Source: Thermoanaerobacterium sp. CMT5567-10
GTDB lineage: Bacteria > Bacillota > Thermoanaerobacteria > Thermoanaerobacterales > Thermoanaerobacteraceae
NCBI RefSeq assembly: GCF_030534315.2
Contig: NZ_CP130558.2
Span: 1,912,501 to 1,976,500, forward strand
DNA length: 64,000 bases
Reading direction: 5' to 3'
Made by a program: the position numbers and the translations under genes. The notes below the pieces were generated by a model. The model did not search any database. It was not told where the DNA came from and worked only from the letters and a program-made list of their open reading frames with translations. This document shows, piece after piece, positions 36,788-44,427 of the stretch (position 1 is the first letter of the stretch; each line of letters begins with the position of its first letter).

Positions 36788-37954
36788 ATGGTGAATTCGA
36801 AAGGTTTTAAAGAAAATGATGTATCGACAAATAAAAAATTTACATTTAATTTAAAATTATATACGATGATAATAGCATTAGTAGGTATTTGGATTATTTT
36901 TGCAATTGCTACAAAAGGTGACTTTTTAACTTCTAGAAATATGTCAAATCTTTTTAGACAAATGGTTTCTACGGCGGTTTTAGCCATAGGGATGGTTTTT
37001 GTAATAATAGCTGGTCAGATTGATCTTTCAGTTGGATCACTTTTAGGTTTGACTGGTGGTATAGCTGCAATTGCTAATGTCTGGTTTCATTTTAATGGCA
37101 TCCTTTCAATAATTATTGCATTAGCAATTGGCCTGATTTTGGGAGCGTGGAATGGCTGGTGGGTAGCTTATAAAAATGTTCCATCGTTTATTGTAACGTT
37201 AGCAGGTATGCTGGTATTTAGAGGAATATTGATTGGTATAACTAATGGTTATACTATAGCGCCATTAAGCAGTGATTTTCAGTTTATAGGTCAAGCTTAT
37301 TTAACTCCAGTAAGTGGCTATTTGCTTGGTATAATTGTATTACTAGTAGGCGTCTATACTGTATATTCACAAAGGAAATCAAAAATTAAGTATGGGTTAG
37401 AAGTTTCGCCTTCTTATTTAGATATTGCTAAAATAATACTTATGGCTGTATTGATTGGGCTATTTGTATTTACGCTAAATTCCTACAATGGAATTCCTTT
37501 TTCAGTATTAATTTTGGCGATTTTGGCTGCTATATTTACTTATATTGCTTCAAAGACAGTTTTTGGCAGAAGAGTTTACGCATTAGGTGGTAATATCGAG
37601 GCTGCAAAATTATCAGGTATCAATGTTAAGAAGATAACACTTATTTTATTTGCAATTAATGGACTGCTTGCAGCAGTATCAGGTGTTGTCCTTACATCAA
37701 CATTAAATGCCGGTTCAACATCTGCAGGTCAAAATGCTGAGTTAGATGCTATTGCTGCTTGTGTTATTGGCGGTGCAAGTCTTAGCGGTGGCGTTGGTTC
37801 AGTTATTGGCGCTATAATTGGTGCACTTGTAATGTCAAGTATAAACAACGGTATGAGTTTACTTAATTCCGCACCATTTTGGCAATATGTTGTTAAGGGA
37901 TTAATATTACTATTAGCTGTTTATGTAGATGCAGCTTCAAAAAATAAGGAATAA
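36788..37954 (+). CDS. xylH: Xylose ABC transporter permease
   Basis: The 388-residue BPD_transp_2 family protein has about ten to eleven membrane helices, with GMVFVIIAGQIDLSVGS early and NAELDAIAACVIGGASLSGG near 310, the two hallmarks of RbsC/XylH permeases. It starts 3 bases after the xylG stop with GGAGGT inside that gene's end, so translation is coupled. It forms the membrane channel of the importer. Confidence 0.93.
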   Translation: MVNSKGFKENDVSTNKKFTFNLKLYTMIIALVGIWIIFAIATKGDFLTSRNMSNLFRQMVSTAVLAIGMVFVIIAGQIDLSVGSLLGLTGGIAAIANVWFHFNGILSIIIALAIGLILGAWNGWWVAYKNVPSFIVTLAGMLVFRGILIGITNGYTIAPLSSDFQFIGQAYLTPVSGYLLGIIVLLVGVYTVYSQRKSKIKYGLEVSPSYLDIAKIILMAVLIGLFVFTLNSYNGIPFSVLILAILAAIFTYIASKTVFGRRVYALGGNIEAAKLSGINVKKITLILFAINGLLAAVSGVVLTSTLNAGSTSAGQNAELDAIAACVIGGASLSGGVGSVIGAIIGALVMSSINNGMSLLNSAPFWQYVVKGLILLLAVYVDAASKNKE

Positions 37955-37990
37955 TTTACCTCCCATCATCTACAGATGGGAGATAAATTA
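37952..37990 (+). terminator. Hairpin ending the xylFGH operon
   Basis: Sixteen-base arms TAATTTACCTCCCATC and GATGGGAGATAAATTA pair with one mismatch around seven bases, overlapping the xylH stop. No strong T-run follows, so it may be an mRNA-end hairpin rather than a complete terminator. Confidence 0.7.
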
Positions 37991-38122
37991 CTATTAGTGT
38001 CCAGTAGTATAGATAGTTATTTATTAATTTGAAAAGCGATATAAGTATGAACAGAGGAAAATTTTCGTCAAATTGTTAAACTTTTCACTGCGATTTTCGA
38101 TTATTATGTTAAGGCAAAATCA

Positions 38123-38152
38123 TTGAGACAACACATTTCAATATGGTATAAT
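38123..38152 (+). promoter_or_regulatory. Promoter of xylR
   Basis: TTGAGA at 38123-38128 and TATAAT at 38147-38152 with an 18-base spacer, 46 bases before the start codon. Confidence 0.6.
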
Positions 38153-38198
38153 ATAAAATTAGATTGTAATTGAAAACGAAGTATTGCAAGGTGATTTG

Positions 38199-39401
38199 AT
38201 GATAACAGGCGATCAGTTATTAATTAAACAAATTAATAAATCCATCGTTCTTAATACAATTCGCAAAAAAGGCATAATATCAAGAGCTGATTTGGCGAAT
38301 ATAACAGGTTTAAATAAATCTACAATATCATCTCTAGTAGATGAACTTATAAAAGATGGCTTTGTAGAAGAAGAGGGGCCCGGTGAGTCAAAAGGCGGTA
38401 GAAAACCTATAATGCTTATGATAAACAGCCTTGCAGGTTGTATCATTGGTATTGATTTAGACGTAAACTATATACTTGTTATTCTGACAGACATACTTGC
38501 AAATATATTGTGGCAAAAGCGCATAAATCTAAAGATTGGAGAAAATAAGGAAGACATCATATGTAAGATAATTGACCTCATAGATGAGGCTATATCGAAT
38601 TCTCCAAAGACTGTAAAAGGCATTTTGGGAATAGGTATTGGTGTACCTGGCATTACAGACTACAAGAGAGGAATTGTGCTAAAAGCTCCAAATCTAAAAT
38701 GGGAAAATGTAGAGCTTAAAAAGATTATCGAGGAAAAGTTTAATCTGAAAGTATATATAGATAACGAAGCTAATACAGGTGCAATCGGTGAGAAGTGGTT
38801 TGGAGCAGGTAAAAATGCTAGAAATTTCGTCTATATAAGCGCAGGTATAGGCATTGGCACAGGAATCATAATCAATAATGAGCTTTACAGAGGTTCAGGC
38901 GGACTAGCAGGTGAGATGGGACACATGACGATTGATATAAACGACCATCTATGCAGTTGCGGCAATAGGGGATGCTGGGAAAATTACGCGTCAGAAAAAT
39001 CATTGTTTAACTTCATAAAAGAAAAGTTAGAATCTGGCGAAAAAGATGAGTATTTAAATGTTGACAATATAGACAGATTAGATATTAACGACATTGTGGG
39101 CTTTGCAGAGATGGGCAGCAGCTTGGCAAAAATCTCAATTGAAGAAATATCAAGGAATTTAAGCATAGGCATAGTAAATATTGTAAATACATTTAATCCG
39201 GACTTGGTCATAATAGGCAATACGCTGTCTGGAATTGGCGACTATCTATTAAAGACGATAAGAGAGTATATAGATAGCAAATGCCTTGTATCGAGATACA
39301 ACGACGTTGCAGTTGAAATATCAAAATTGGGAATGCTTGACCGGGCTATAGGTGCTGTAACATTAGTAATATCAGAACTTTTTTCATATCCCGGTCTATA
39401 A
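38199..39401 (+). CDS. xylR: Xylose operon repressor XylR (ROK family)
   Basis: An N-terminal winged helix (KGIISRADLANITGLNKSTISSLVDELI) joins a ROK sugar-kinase-like domain. The ROK signature is clear: GIGIGVPGITD, YIDNEANTGAIGEKWFG, the GEMGHMTID segment, and the zinc motif CSCGNRGCWENY. XylR binds xylO without xylose. I chose ATG 38199 behind AAGGTGAT; TTG 38196 and TTG 38184 are in frame. Together with the operator before xylA this makes a local control circuit. Confidence 0.92.
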   Translation: MITGDQLLIKQINKSIVLNTIRKKGIISRADLANITGLNKSTISSLVDELIKDGFVEEEGPGESKGGRKPIMLMINSLAGCIIGIDLDVNYILVILTDILANILWQKRINLKIGENKEDIICKIIDLIDEAISNSPKTVKGILGIGIGVPGITDYKRGIVLKAPNLKWENVELKKIIEEKFNLKVYIDNEANTGAIGEKWFGAGKNARNFVYISAGIGIGTGIIINNELYRGSGGLAGEMGHMTIDINDHLCSCGNRGCWENYASEKSLFNFIKEKLESGEKDEYLNVDNIDRLDINDIVGFAEMGSSLAKISIEEISRNLSIGIVNIVNTFNPDLVIIGNTLSGIGDYLLKTIREYIDSKCLVSRYNDVAVEISKLGMLDRAIGAVTLVISELFSYPGL

Positions 39402-39404
39402 AAG

Positions 39405-39440
39405 CAGATTTAGGCTTTTTAAGCTTAAATCTGTTTTTTT
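39405..39440 (+). terminator. Terminator of xylR
   Basis: A 13-bp stem CAGATTTAGGCTT/AAGCTTAAATCTG (one G-T pair) followed by T7. Confidence 0.9.
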
Positions 39441-39543
39441 ATTAAAAGATTTACAAAAAGTATTGTATAATATAATTAAGACTATTATTAAAAGGATGAA
39501 TATTTTTATCAATTTGAAGCTTTTTTACGAGAGGAGAGATACG

Positions 39544-41160
39544 ATGAAGATTGCATTTTTAGGTGCTGCAAAGGAAGTAACGGGTTCTTGCTATCTTGTA
39601 GAAACTGAAAGTACAAAATTTCTGGTTGATTGTGGTATGTTTCAAGGAAGCGAGATAGAAGATGAATTCAACTATCAGGAATTTGCATTTGATGTAGATG
39701 AAATCGACTTTATGCTTTTGACACACGCACATATAGATCATAGTGGAAGGATTCCGCTTCTATATAAACGAGGTTATAGAAAGAAGATTTATGCGACTAA
39801 AGGTACTGTAGATCTTTGCGAATACATGCTGCAGGACAGCGGGCATATACAGCAAATAGAGAATGAATGGAAAAACCGCAAAAGGAAAAGAGCAGGAAAA
39901 CCGCTGAGGATGCCTTTATATACGGCTGATGATGGTAAAGCAGCTATGCAGCTTTTCTGCGGTGTAAACTATGATGAGATAATAGAGCCATCATCGGATG
40001 TAAAAGTAAAATTTAATGATGCAGGACACATGCTGGGTTCATCTATACTTGAAATTTGGGTAAAAGAGGGAGATAAAGAGACAAAGATAGTATTCTCCGG
40101 TGATTTAGGTAATAAAAATATACCGATTTTGAGAGATCCCACCATTATAGATGAAGCTGATTATCTTGTATGTGAATCCACATACGGTGATAGGCTACAT
40201 GAAGACGTAGGAGATAAAGCCAAAAAGCTTATGGAGATAATAAAAAAGACCATATCAAGAGGAGGTAATGTAGTCATTCCATCATTTGCTGTTGGAAGGA
40301 CACAGGAACTTTTATATGAAATACATAAGCTTGATGAAGAACTTTATAAGGACGAGATAGAGTACATAAGCAAGGTACCTGTTTATGTTGACAGTCCTCT
40401 TGCTACATCGGTCACCAGTGTTTTTAGAAAACATCTTGATTATTTTGACGACGAAGCTAAGAAATACGTAGAAAATGGAGATTATCCATTAGATTTTCCC
40501 AATTTGCACTTTACTCATTCCGCAGAAGAATCGAAGGCATTGAATGACCTTAAAGAACCTGTCATCATCATTTCAGCCAGCGGCATGTGTGAAGCTGGGC
40601 GCATAAAACATCACTTAAAGCATAATCTTTGGAGGGCTGACAGCACCATAGTCTTTGTAGGCTATCAGGCAAAAGGAACACTTGGCAGGAGAATATTAGA
40701 AGGCGAAAAGACAGTAAATATTTTTGGCGAAGAGATAACGGTAAATGCTGTGATTGAAAATATAGAGAGCTTTTCAGGCCATGCCGATCAAAAGGGACTT
40801 ATGGATTGGATATCGTCATTTAAGAAAAAGCCTAAAAAAGTATTTATTGTTCACGGTGAAGACAGCGCTCAAAAGGTGCTTTCGGAGAAGATAAAGCATG
40901 AGCTTAATATTGAAACGGTTATTCCATCAAAGTACGATACGTATGACTTTGAGTCTGATGAAGTAAATGTAGCAGAAATCGCATTGCCGTCAGATGATGA
41001 GATATTAAGACAGATAGAAGAATTGAGGGCGGAAAACGATAAGATTCTGTCAAGGCTTAAAGATATCATAAGTCAAAATAGAGGAAAGGTTAAAGAAGTC
41101 AATGAGGATCTGGCAACATTGTCTGATGTTTTGACAAGGCTAAAAAGAAGGTTTAGCTAA
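39544..41160 (+). CDS. Metallo-beta-lactamase fold, beta-CASP RNase-like protein
   Basis: The zinc motif THAHIDHSG lies near residue 62, with further ligands in DAGHMLGSS and SGDLG. The beta-CASP motifs follow (PSFAVGRTQELLYE, then SASGMCEAGRIKHHL and SGHADQKGL), and a RMMBL domain extends to about 460. Members process RNA 3' ends or act as 5' exonucleases; the exact substrate is not clear from sequence. The last 60 residues form a coiled coil. I chose ATG 39544 (538 residues) behind GAGAGGAGAG. It is monocistronic. Confidence 0.88.
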   Translation: MKIAFLGAAKEVTGSCYLVETESTKFLVDCGMFQGSEIEDEFNYQEFAFDVDEIDFMLLTHAHIDHSGRIPLLYKRGYRKKIYATKGTVDLCEYMLQDSGHIQQIENEWKNRKRKRAGKPLRMPLYTADDGKAAMQLFCGVNYDEIIEPSSDVKVKFNDAGHMLGSSILEIWVKEGDKETKIVFSGDLGNKNIPILRDPTIIDEADYLVCESTYGDRLHEDVGDKAKKLMEIIKKTISRGGNVVIPSFAVGRTQELLYEIHKLDEELYKDEIEYISKVPVYVDSPLATSVTSVFRKHLDYFDDEAKKYVENGDYPLDFPNLHFTHSAEESKALNDLKEPVIIISASGMCEAGRIKHHLKHNLWRADSTIVFVGYQAKGTLGRRILEGEKTVNIFGEEITVNAVIENIESFSGHADQKGLMDWISSFKKKPKKVFIVHGEDSAQKVLSEKIKHELNIETVIPSKYDTYDFESDEVNVAEIALPSDDEILRQIEELRAENDKILSRLKDIISQNRGKVKEVNEDLATLSDVLTRLKRRFS

Positions 41161-41165
41161 TTACT

Positions 41166-41190
41166 ATGCGCCATAGTGCGCATTTTTTTA
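41166..41190 (+). terminator. Terminator of the beta-CASP gene
   Basis: ATGCGC/GCGCAT stem with a six-base loop and a following T7. Confidence 0.85.
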
Positions 41191-41206
41191 TTGTAATTGA
41201 TAATAA

Positions 41207-41248
41207 AAAGAAGGATTTTTAAATATTGTGTAGAATATATTATATATA
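41207..41248 (+). promoter_or_regulatory. kdgR promoter box, shared with xylA
   Basis: Identical at 38 of 42 positions to 30725-30766 in front of xylA. The KdgR-type palindrome begins on its last base. Confidence 0.7.
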
Positions 41249-41266
41249 CCGGTTTCGTAAACTGGT
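41248..41266. promoter_or_regulatory. Probable KdgR operator (autoregulation)
   Basis: ACCGGTTTCGTAAACTGGT is a 19-base near-palindrome: seven Watson-Crick pairs, one G-T pair and one mismatch around a central G. LacI-family proteins bind such sites. It lies between the promoter box and the kdgR start. Confidence 0.75.
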
Positions 41267-41293
41267 TTCTAAAAATTAAATGTTGGTGATTAC

Positions 41294-42319
41294 ATGAGTA
41301 ATGATAATTTTAAAATTACGATTGATTATGTGGCAAAAAAAGCAGGCGTCTCAAAGACGACTATTTCACGCTTCTTAAATGGCCGTTATGAGTACATGTC
41401 AGATGCCACAAGGGAAAACATCAAAAAAGTCATAGAAGAGCTTAACTATAGACCCAATAATTTAGCCAGAAGTTTAAAGCTTAATAGGTCAAATTTCATA
41501 GGCGTCCTTGTGTCTGACATAGGCAATCATTTTTCGTCTATACTTGTGAAGGGTATAGAGAAAGTCTTAAAAGAAAATGGATATAATCTGATAATAGCCA
41601 GCACAGACAATGATGCCACAAAGGAGCGAGAGTACATCTTATCCCTTTTAGACAACAATATAGACGGGCTTATAATAAACACTGCTGGAGGTAATGACGA
41701 GTTTTTAATGGATCTTTCAAAAAAGGGTTTACCAATAGTCCTTGCTGATAGAAGTATTAAAGATACAGTTTTTGATACTGTTGTTGTAAATAATTATGAA
41801 GTAACGTCAGAGCTTATATTGCACTTAATCAAAAACGGCTACAATAGAATAGGCTTTTTTACTGAAAGGATAGGCGATATAAGTACTCGCACTGAGAGAA
41901 AACAAGCTTTTATTGACGTTTGCAGGGAATATCACATAAAAGAAAGCAATTTGATATTTGAAGTAGACGATGATTTAAGCAAAATTGAAGAGAAAATAAA
42001 ATCAATGTTGGGAAATGGCAGAGGTTGTAAAACTGCTTTATTTGCAGTAAATGGAGTTGTGCTTTTAAATGTGCTACAAGTTGTAAATAAACTGAATTTA
42101 AAGATACCTGATGATATTGCTGTGTGCGGATATGATGATTGGGGTTGGGCATCACTTATACCTCCGGGTATTACTACTATATCGCAGCCGTCATACGAAG
42201 TTGGGGAAGAATCCGCTAAAAGGTTAATAGCAAGGATAAATGGTGGTGATGAGATTAAACCGCAGAAGCTAGTCCTTAGGGCAGAGCTAGTAGTAAGGGG
42301 ATCTACCAGATCTCATTAA
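41294..42319 (+). CDS. kdgR: LacI-family regulator, KdgR-like
   Basis: The LacI helix-turn-helix (TIDYVAKKAGVSKTTISRFLNG) is followed by the hinge (YRPNNLARSL) and a periplasmic-binding-type effector domain ending SYEVGEESAKRLI. The 341 residues are normal for the family. I assign KdgR from the KDPG aldolase and KDG kinase genes that follow at 32 and 653 bases. It probably senses 2-keto-3-deoxygluconate or its phosphate and represses this operon through the palindrome at 41248. Confidence 0.85.
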   Translation: MSNDNFKITIDYVAKKAGVSKTTISRFLNGRYEYMSDATRENIKKVIEELNYRPNNLARSLKLNRSNFIGVLVSDIGNHFSSILVKGIEKVLKENGYNLIIASTDNDATKEREYILSLLDNNIDGLIINTAGGNDEFLMDLSKKGLPIVLADRSIKDTVFDTVVVNNYEVTSELILHLIKNGYNRIGFFTERIGDISTRTERKQAFIDVCREYHIKESNLIFEVDDDLSKIEEKIKSMLGNGRGCKTALFAVNGVVLLNVLQVVNKLNLKIPDDIAVCGYDDWGWASLIPPGITTISQPSYEVGEESAKRLIARINGGDEIKPQKLVLRAELVVRGSTRSH

Positions 42320-42350
42320 ATAAATATATTAAAATGAAAGGATGAGTTTT

Positions 42351-42971
42351 ATGAGTTTTAAAGAGATAAAAGAAAAGACAAAGAAAGGGATATTTTCAGT
42401 TATAAGGTGTAAAGACTATGAATTGGGAATGAAGATGGCAGAAAAGGTAATAGAATGCGGTATAAACATAATAGAAATAACATATACCGTTGAAGGTGCC
42501 GGGAAATTAATAAAGGAGCTTAAGAAGAAATACCCGGATAAAATCGTAGGTGCTGGAACAGTATTGGAATTGAGCCAGGCAGAAGAAGCGGTTGGAAATG
42601 GAGCAGATTTTGTTGTTACTCCTTGTATTGTTGAAGAAGTAGCATCATACTGCAAGAAAAATGACGTATTTTTCTCGATGGCAGCAGCAACGACTACGGA
42701 GATGTTTAAAGCTTACAAGATGGGCTCAGAAGTTATAAAGCTTTTTCCAGGTGAATTTGTAGATTCAAAGATTATAAAGTCTTTTAAAGGACCTTTCCCA
42801 TTCCTTGAATTCATGCCCACAGGCGGCGTAAATGACGAGAATATAAATGAATGGTTTGAAAATGGTGCATATGCAGTTGGCGTAGGAGGTTATCTGACAA
42901 AGGGAATAAATTTTGACAATCTGGACCTTTTAGAGGAAAGAGCTAAGAGGCTTGTAAATGCTGTAAAGTAA
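42351..42971 (+). CDS. kdgA: 2-Keto-3-deoxy-6-phosphogluconate aldolase (Eda family)
   Basis: The enzyme splits KDPG into pyruvate and glyceraldehyde-3-phosphate through a Schiff base. The 206-residue class I aldolase has FSVIRCK, the catalytic glutamate in IEITYTVEGA near residue 42, GAGTVL, VVTPC, the Schiff-base lysine in VIKLFPGEF near 130, and PTGGVNDENINEW for phosphate. I chose ATG 42351, since AAAGGATG lies the right distance upstream; ATG 42342 is inside that site. It may also cleave KHG. Confidence 0.92.
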   Translation: MSFKEIKEKTKKGIFSVIRCKDYELGMKMAEKVIECGINIIEITYTVEGAGKLIKELKKKYPDKIVGAGTVLELSQAEEAVGNGADFVVTPCIVEEVASYCKKNDVFFSMAAATTTEMFKAYKMGSEVIKLFPGEFVDSKIIKSFKGPFPFLEFMPTGGVNDENINEWFENGAYAVGVGGYLTKGINFDNLDLLEERAKRLVNAVK

Positions 42972-42992
42972 ATTGGATAAGTAGGTGATATT

Positions 42993-43931
42993 TTGGCAGA
43001 AGTTTTATTGGTTGGAGAACCCATGGCATTATTTATAGCAGATGAAGAAGGTACACTTGATAAGGTTAGCAAGTTTACAAAGGCATTGGCAGGAGCAGAA
43101 GCAAATGTGGCTATAGGCTTAAGTAGGCTTGGGCATACTGTAAAGTACATTACGAAGCTTGGCAATGACCCTTTTGGAAGATACATTTATGAAAAATTGT
43201 TAGAAGAAAATATCGATGTTTCATCTATAAAGTTTATCGATGAATATCCAACAGGGTTCATGCTTAAATCAAAGACATCAAAGGGAGATCCGGATATATT
43301 TTACTTTAGAAAGGGTTCAGCGGCATCACACGTGACACCGAATGACATTGATTGTGATGTAAGTCAGCTTAAGCATATACACATTACAGGCATAACAGCG
43401 GCCCTTTCAAATGACACATTGGATACGTTATATAGAATGATTCAGATTGGAAAAGAAAACGGCATAAGGATATCATTTGACCCCAATATACGAAAGAGCC
43501 TTTGGCAAAGCGAAGATGAGATGGTGTCTACATTAAACGACATCGCATCTAAATGCGACATAGTCATGCCAGGCATAAAAGAAGGCCTGATTTTGACAGG
43601 ATCGGAAAATCCAGACGATATAGCTGATTATTATTTAGGTAGAGGCGTAGAAACTGTCATAATCAAGATCGGAGATAAAGGAGCATATGTTAAGACAAAA
43701 GATGAGAGCTTTACTGTAAGCGGATATAAAGTTGAAAAAATAGTTGACACGGTAGGGGCTGGAGATGGATTTGCAACAGGTGTAATAAGTGGGTTGTTAG
43801 AAGGGCTTACACTTAGTGATGCAGTAAAAAGAGGCAATGCAATAGGAGCAATAATAATTATGTCACCAGGTGACAACGATGGATTGCCGGATAGAGAGAC
43901 ACTTGATAAGTTTATGGGTGAGATTGAATGA
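42993..43931 (+). CDS. kdgK: 2-Keto-3-deoxygluconate kinase (PfkB family)
   Basis: It phosphorylates KDG to KDPG, the substrate of the aldolase encoded just upstream. The ribokinase-fold protein (312 residues) has ALAGAEANVAIGLSRLG near 31, a central GDKGAYV and the PfkB signature DTVGAGDGFATGVISGLL with the catalytic aspartate. The start is TTG 42993 behind GTAGGTGAT. Its stop overlaps the start of a small downstream frame by four bases, so they are cotranscribed. Confidence 0.92.
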   Translation: MAEVLLVGEPMALFIADEEGTLDKVSKFTKALAGAEANVAIGLSRLGHTVKYITKLGNDPFGRYIYEKLLEENIDVSSIKFIDEYPTGFMLKSKTSKGDPDIFYFRKGSAASHVTPNDIDCDVSQLKHIHITGITAALSNDTLDTLYRMIQIGKENGIRISFDPNIRKSLWQSEDEMVSTLNDIASKCDIVMPGIKEGLILTGSENPDDIADYYLGRGVETVIIKIGDKGAYVKTKDESFTVSGYKVEKIVDTVGAGDGFATGVISGLLEGLTLSDAVKRGNAIGAIIIMSPGDNDGLPDRETLDKFMGEIE

Positions 43932-44219
43932 AAGCGGTAGAGTGTTTAGTTGAATTGGCTAATAAATATTTAATAGGTGAGATAGATGCAAAATCATTTT
44001 CTGAGAAGTTCGAGTCATATTTCTACGAAACGGAAGAAGCTATCTATGATTATGATAAAAAATAATGTATTAGATAATATACGGGAAGCAATAGCATATT
44101 ATGAGTCGGATGAGAACATCAGAGAAAAAACCAAGTATTTAATCGGTGATGATGAATTAAATCATAAAGTCAAAATAAATCTTGAAAAACTTAAAAATAT
44201 TAGCATTAAAACTGCATAG
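43928..44219 (+). pseudogene. Small acidic protein gene split by a frameshift in an A6 run
   Basis: ATG 43928 overlaps the kdgK stop and reads 45 residues (MKAVECLVELANKYLIGEI, then DAKSFSEKFESYF, to DYDKK stop at 44063-44065). Another frame continues directly from there with NVLDNIREAIAYYESDENI and ends at 44219. Removing one A from the A6 run at 44056-44061 joins them into one protein of about 96 residues. The parts look like one small protein, perhaps of the colicin-immunity-like type (low certainty). It may be a pseudogene, a sequencing slip or a slippage site. Confidence 0.65.
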
Positions 44220-44228
44220 ATAAACTAA

Positions 44229-44262
44229 ACCGCTAAGATTAAAAGTCGAGGCGGTATTTTTA
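44229..44262 (+). terminator. Terminator of the kdg operon
   Basis: ACCGC/GCGGT stem with a 17-base loop and ATTTTTAT. Its core resembles the terminators at 12776 and 30667. Confidence 0.6.
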
Positions 44263-44427
44263 TGCTTAAAAATACGAAAGCGAAAGATTTTATAGAAAAT
44301 AACAGGAAAAAATAAATTTAGTTCGGGGAAATATATTAGTAAGGCATTGCTTATAGTACAGTTTTGCCACAATTGAAGTGAAAAATGTTAAGCTTTTCAA
44401 ATACAACAAATGATAATATAATTAATA

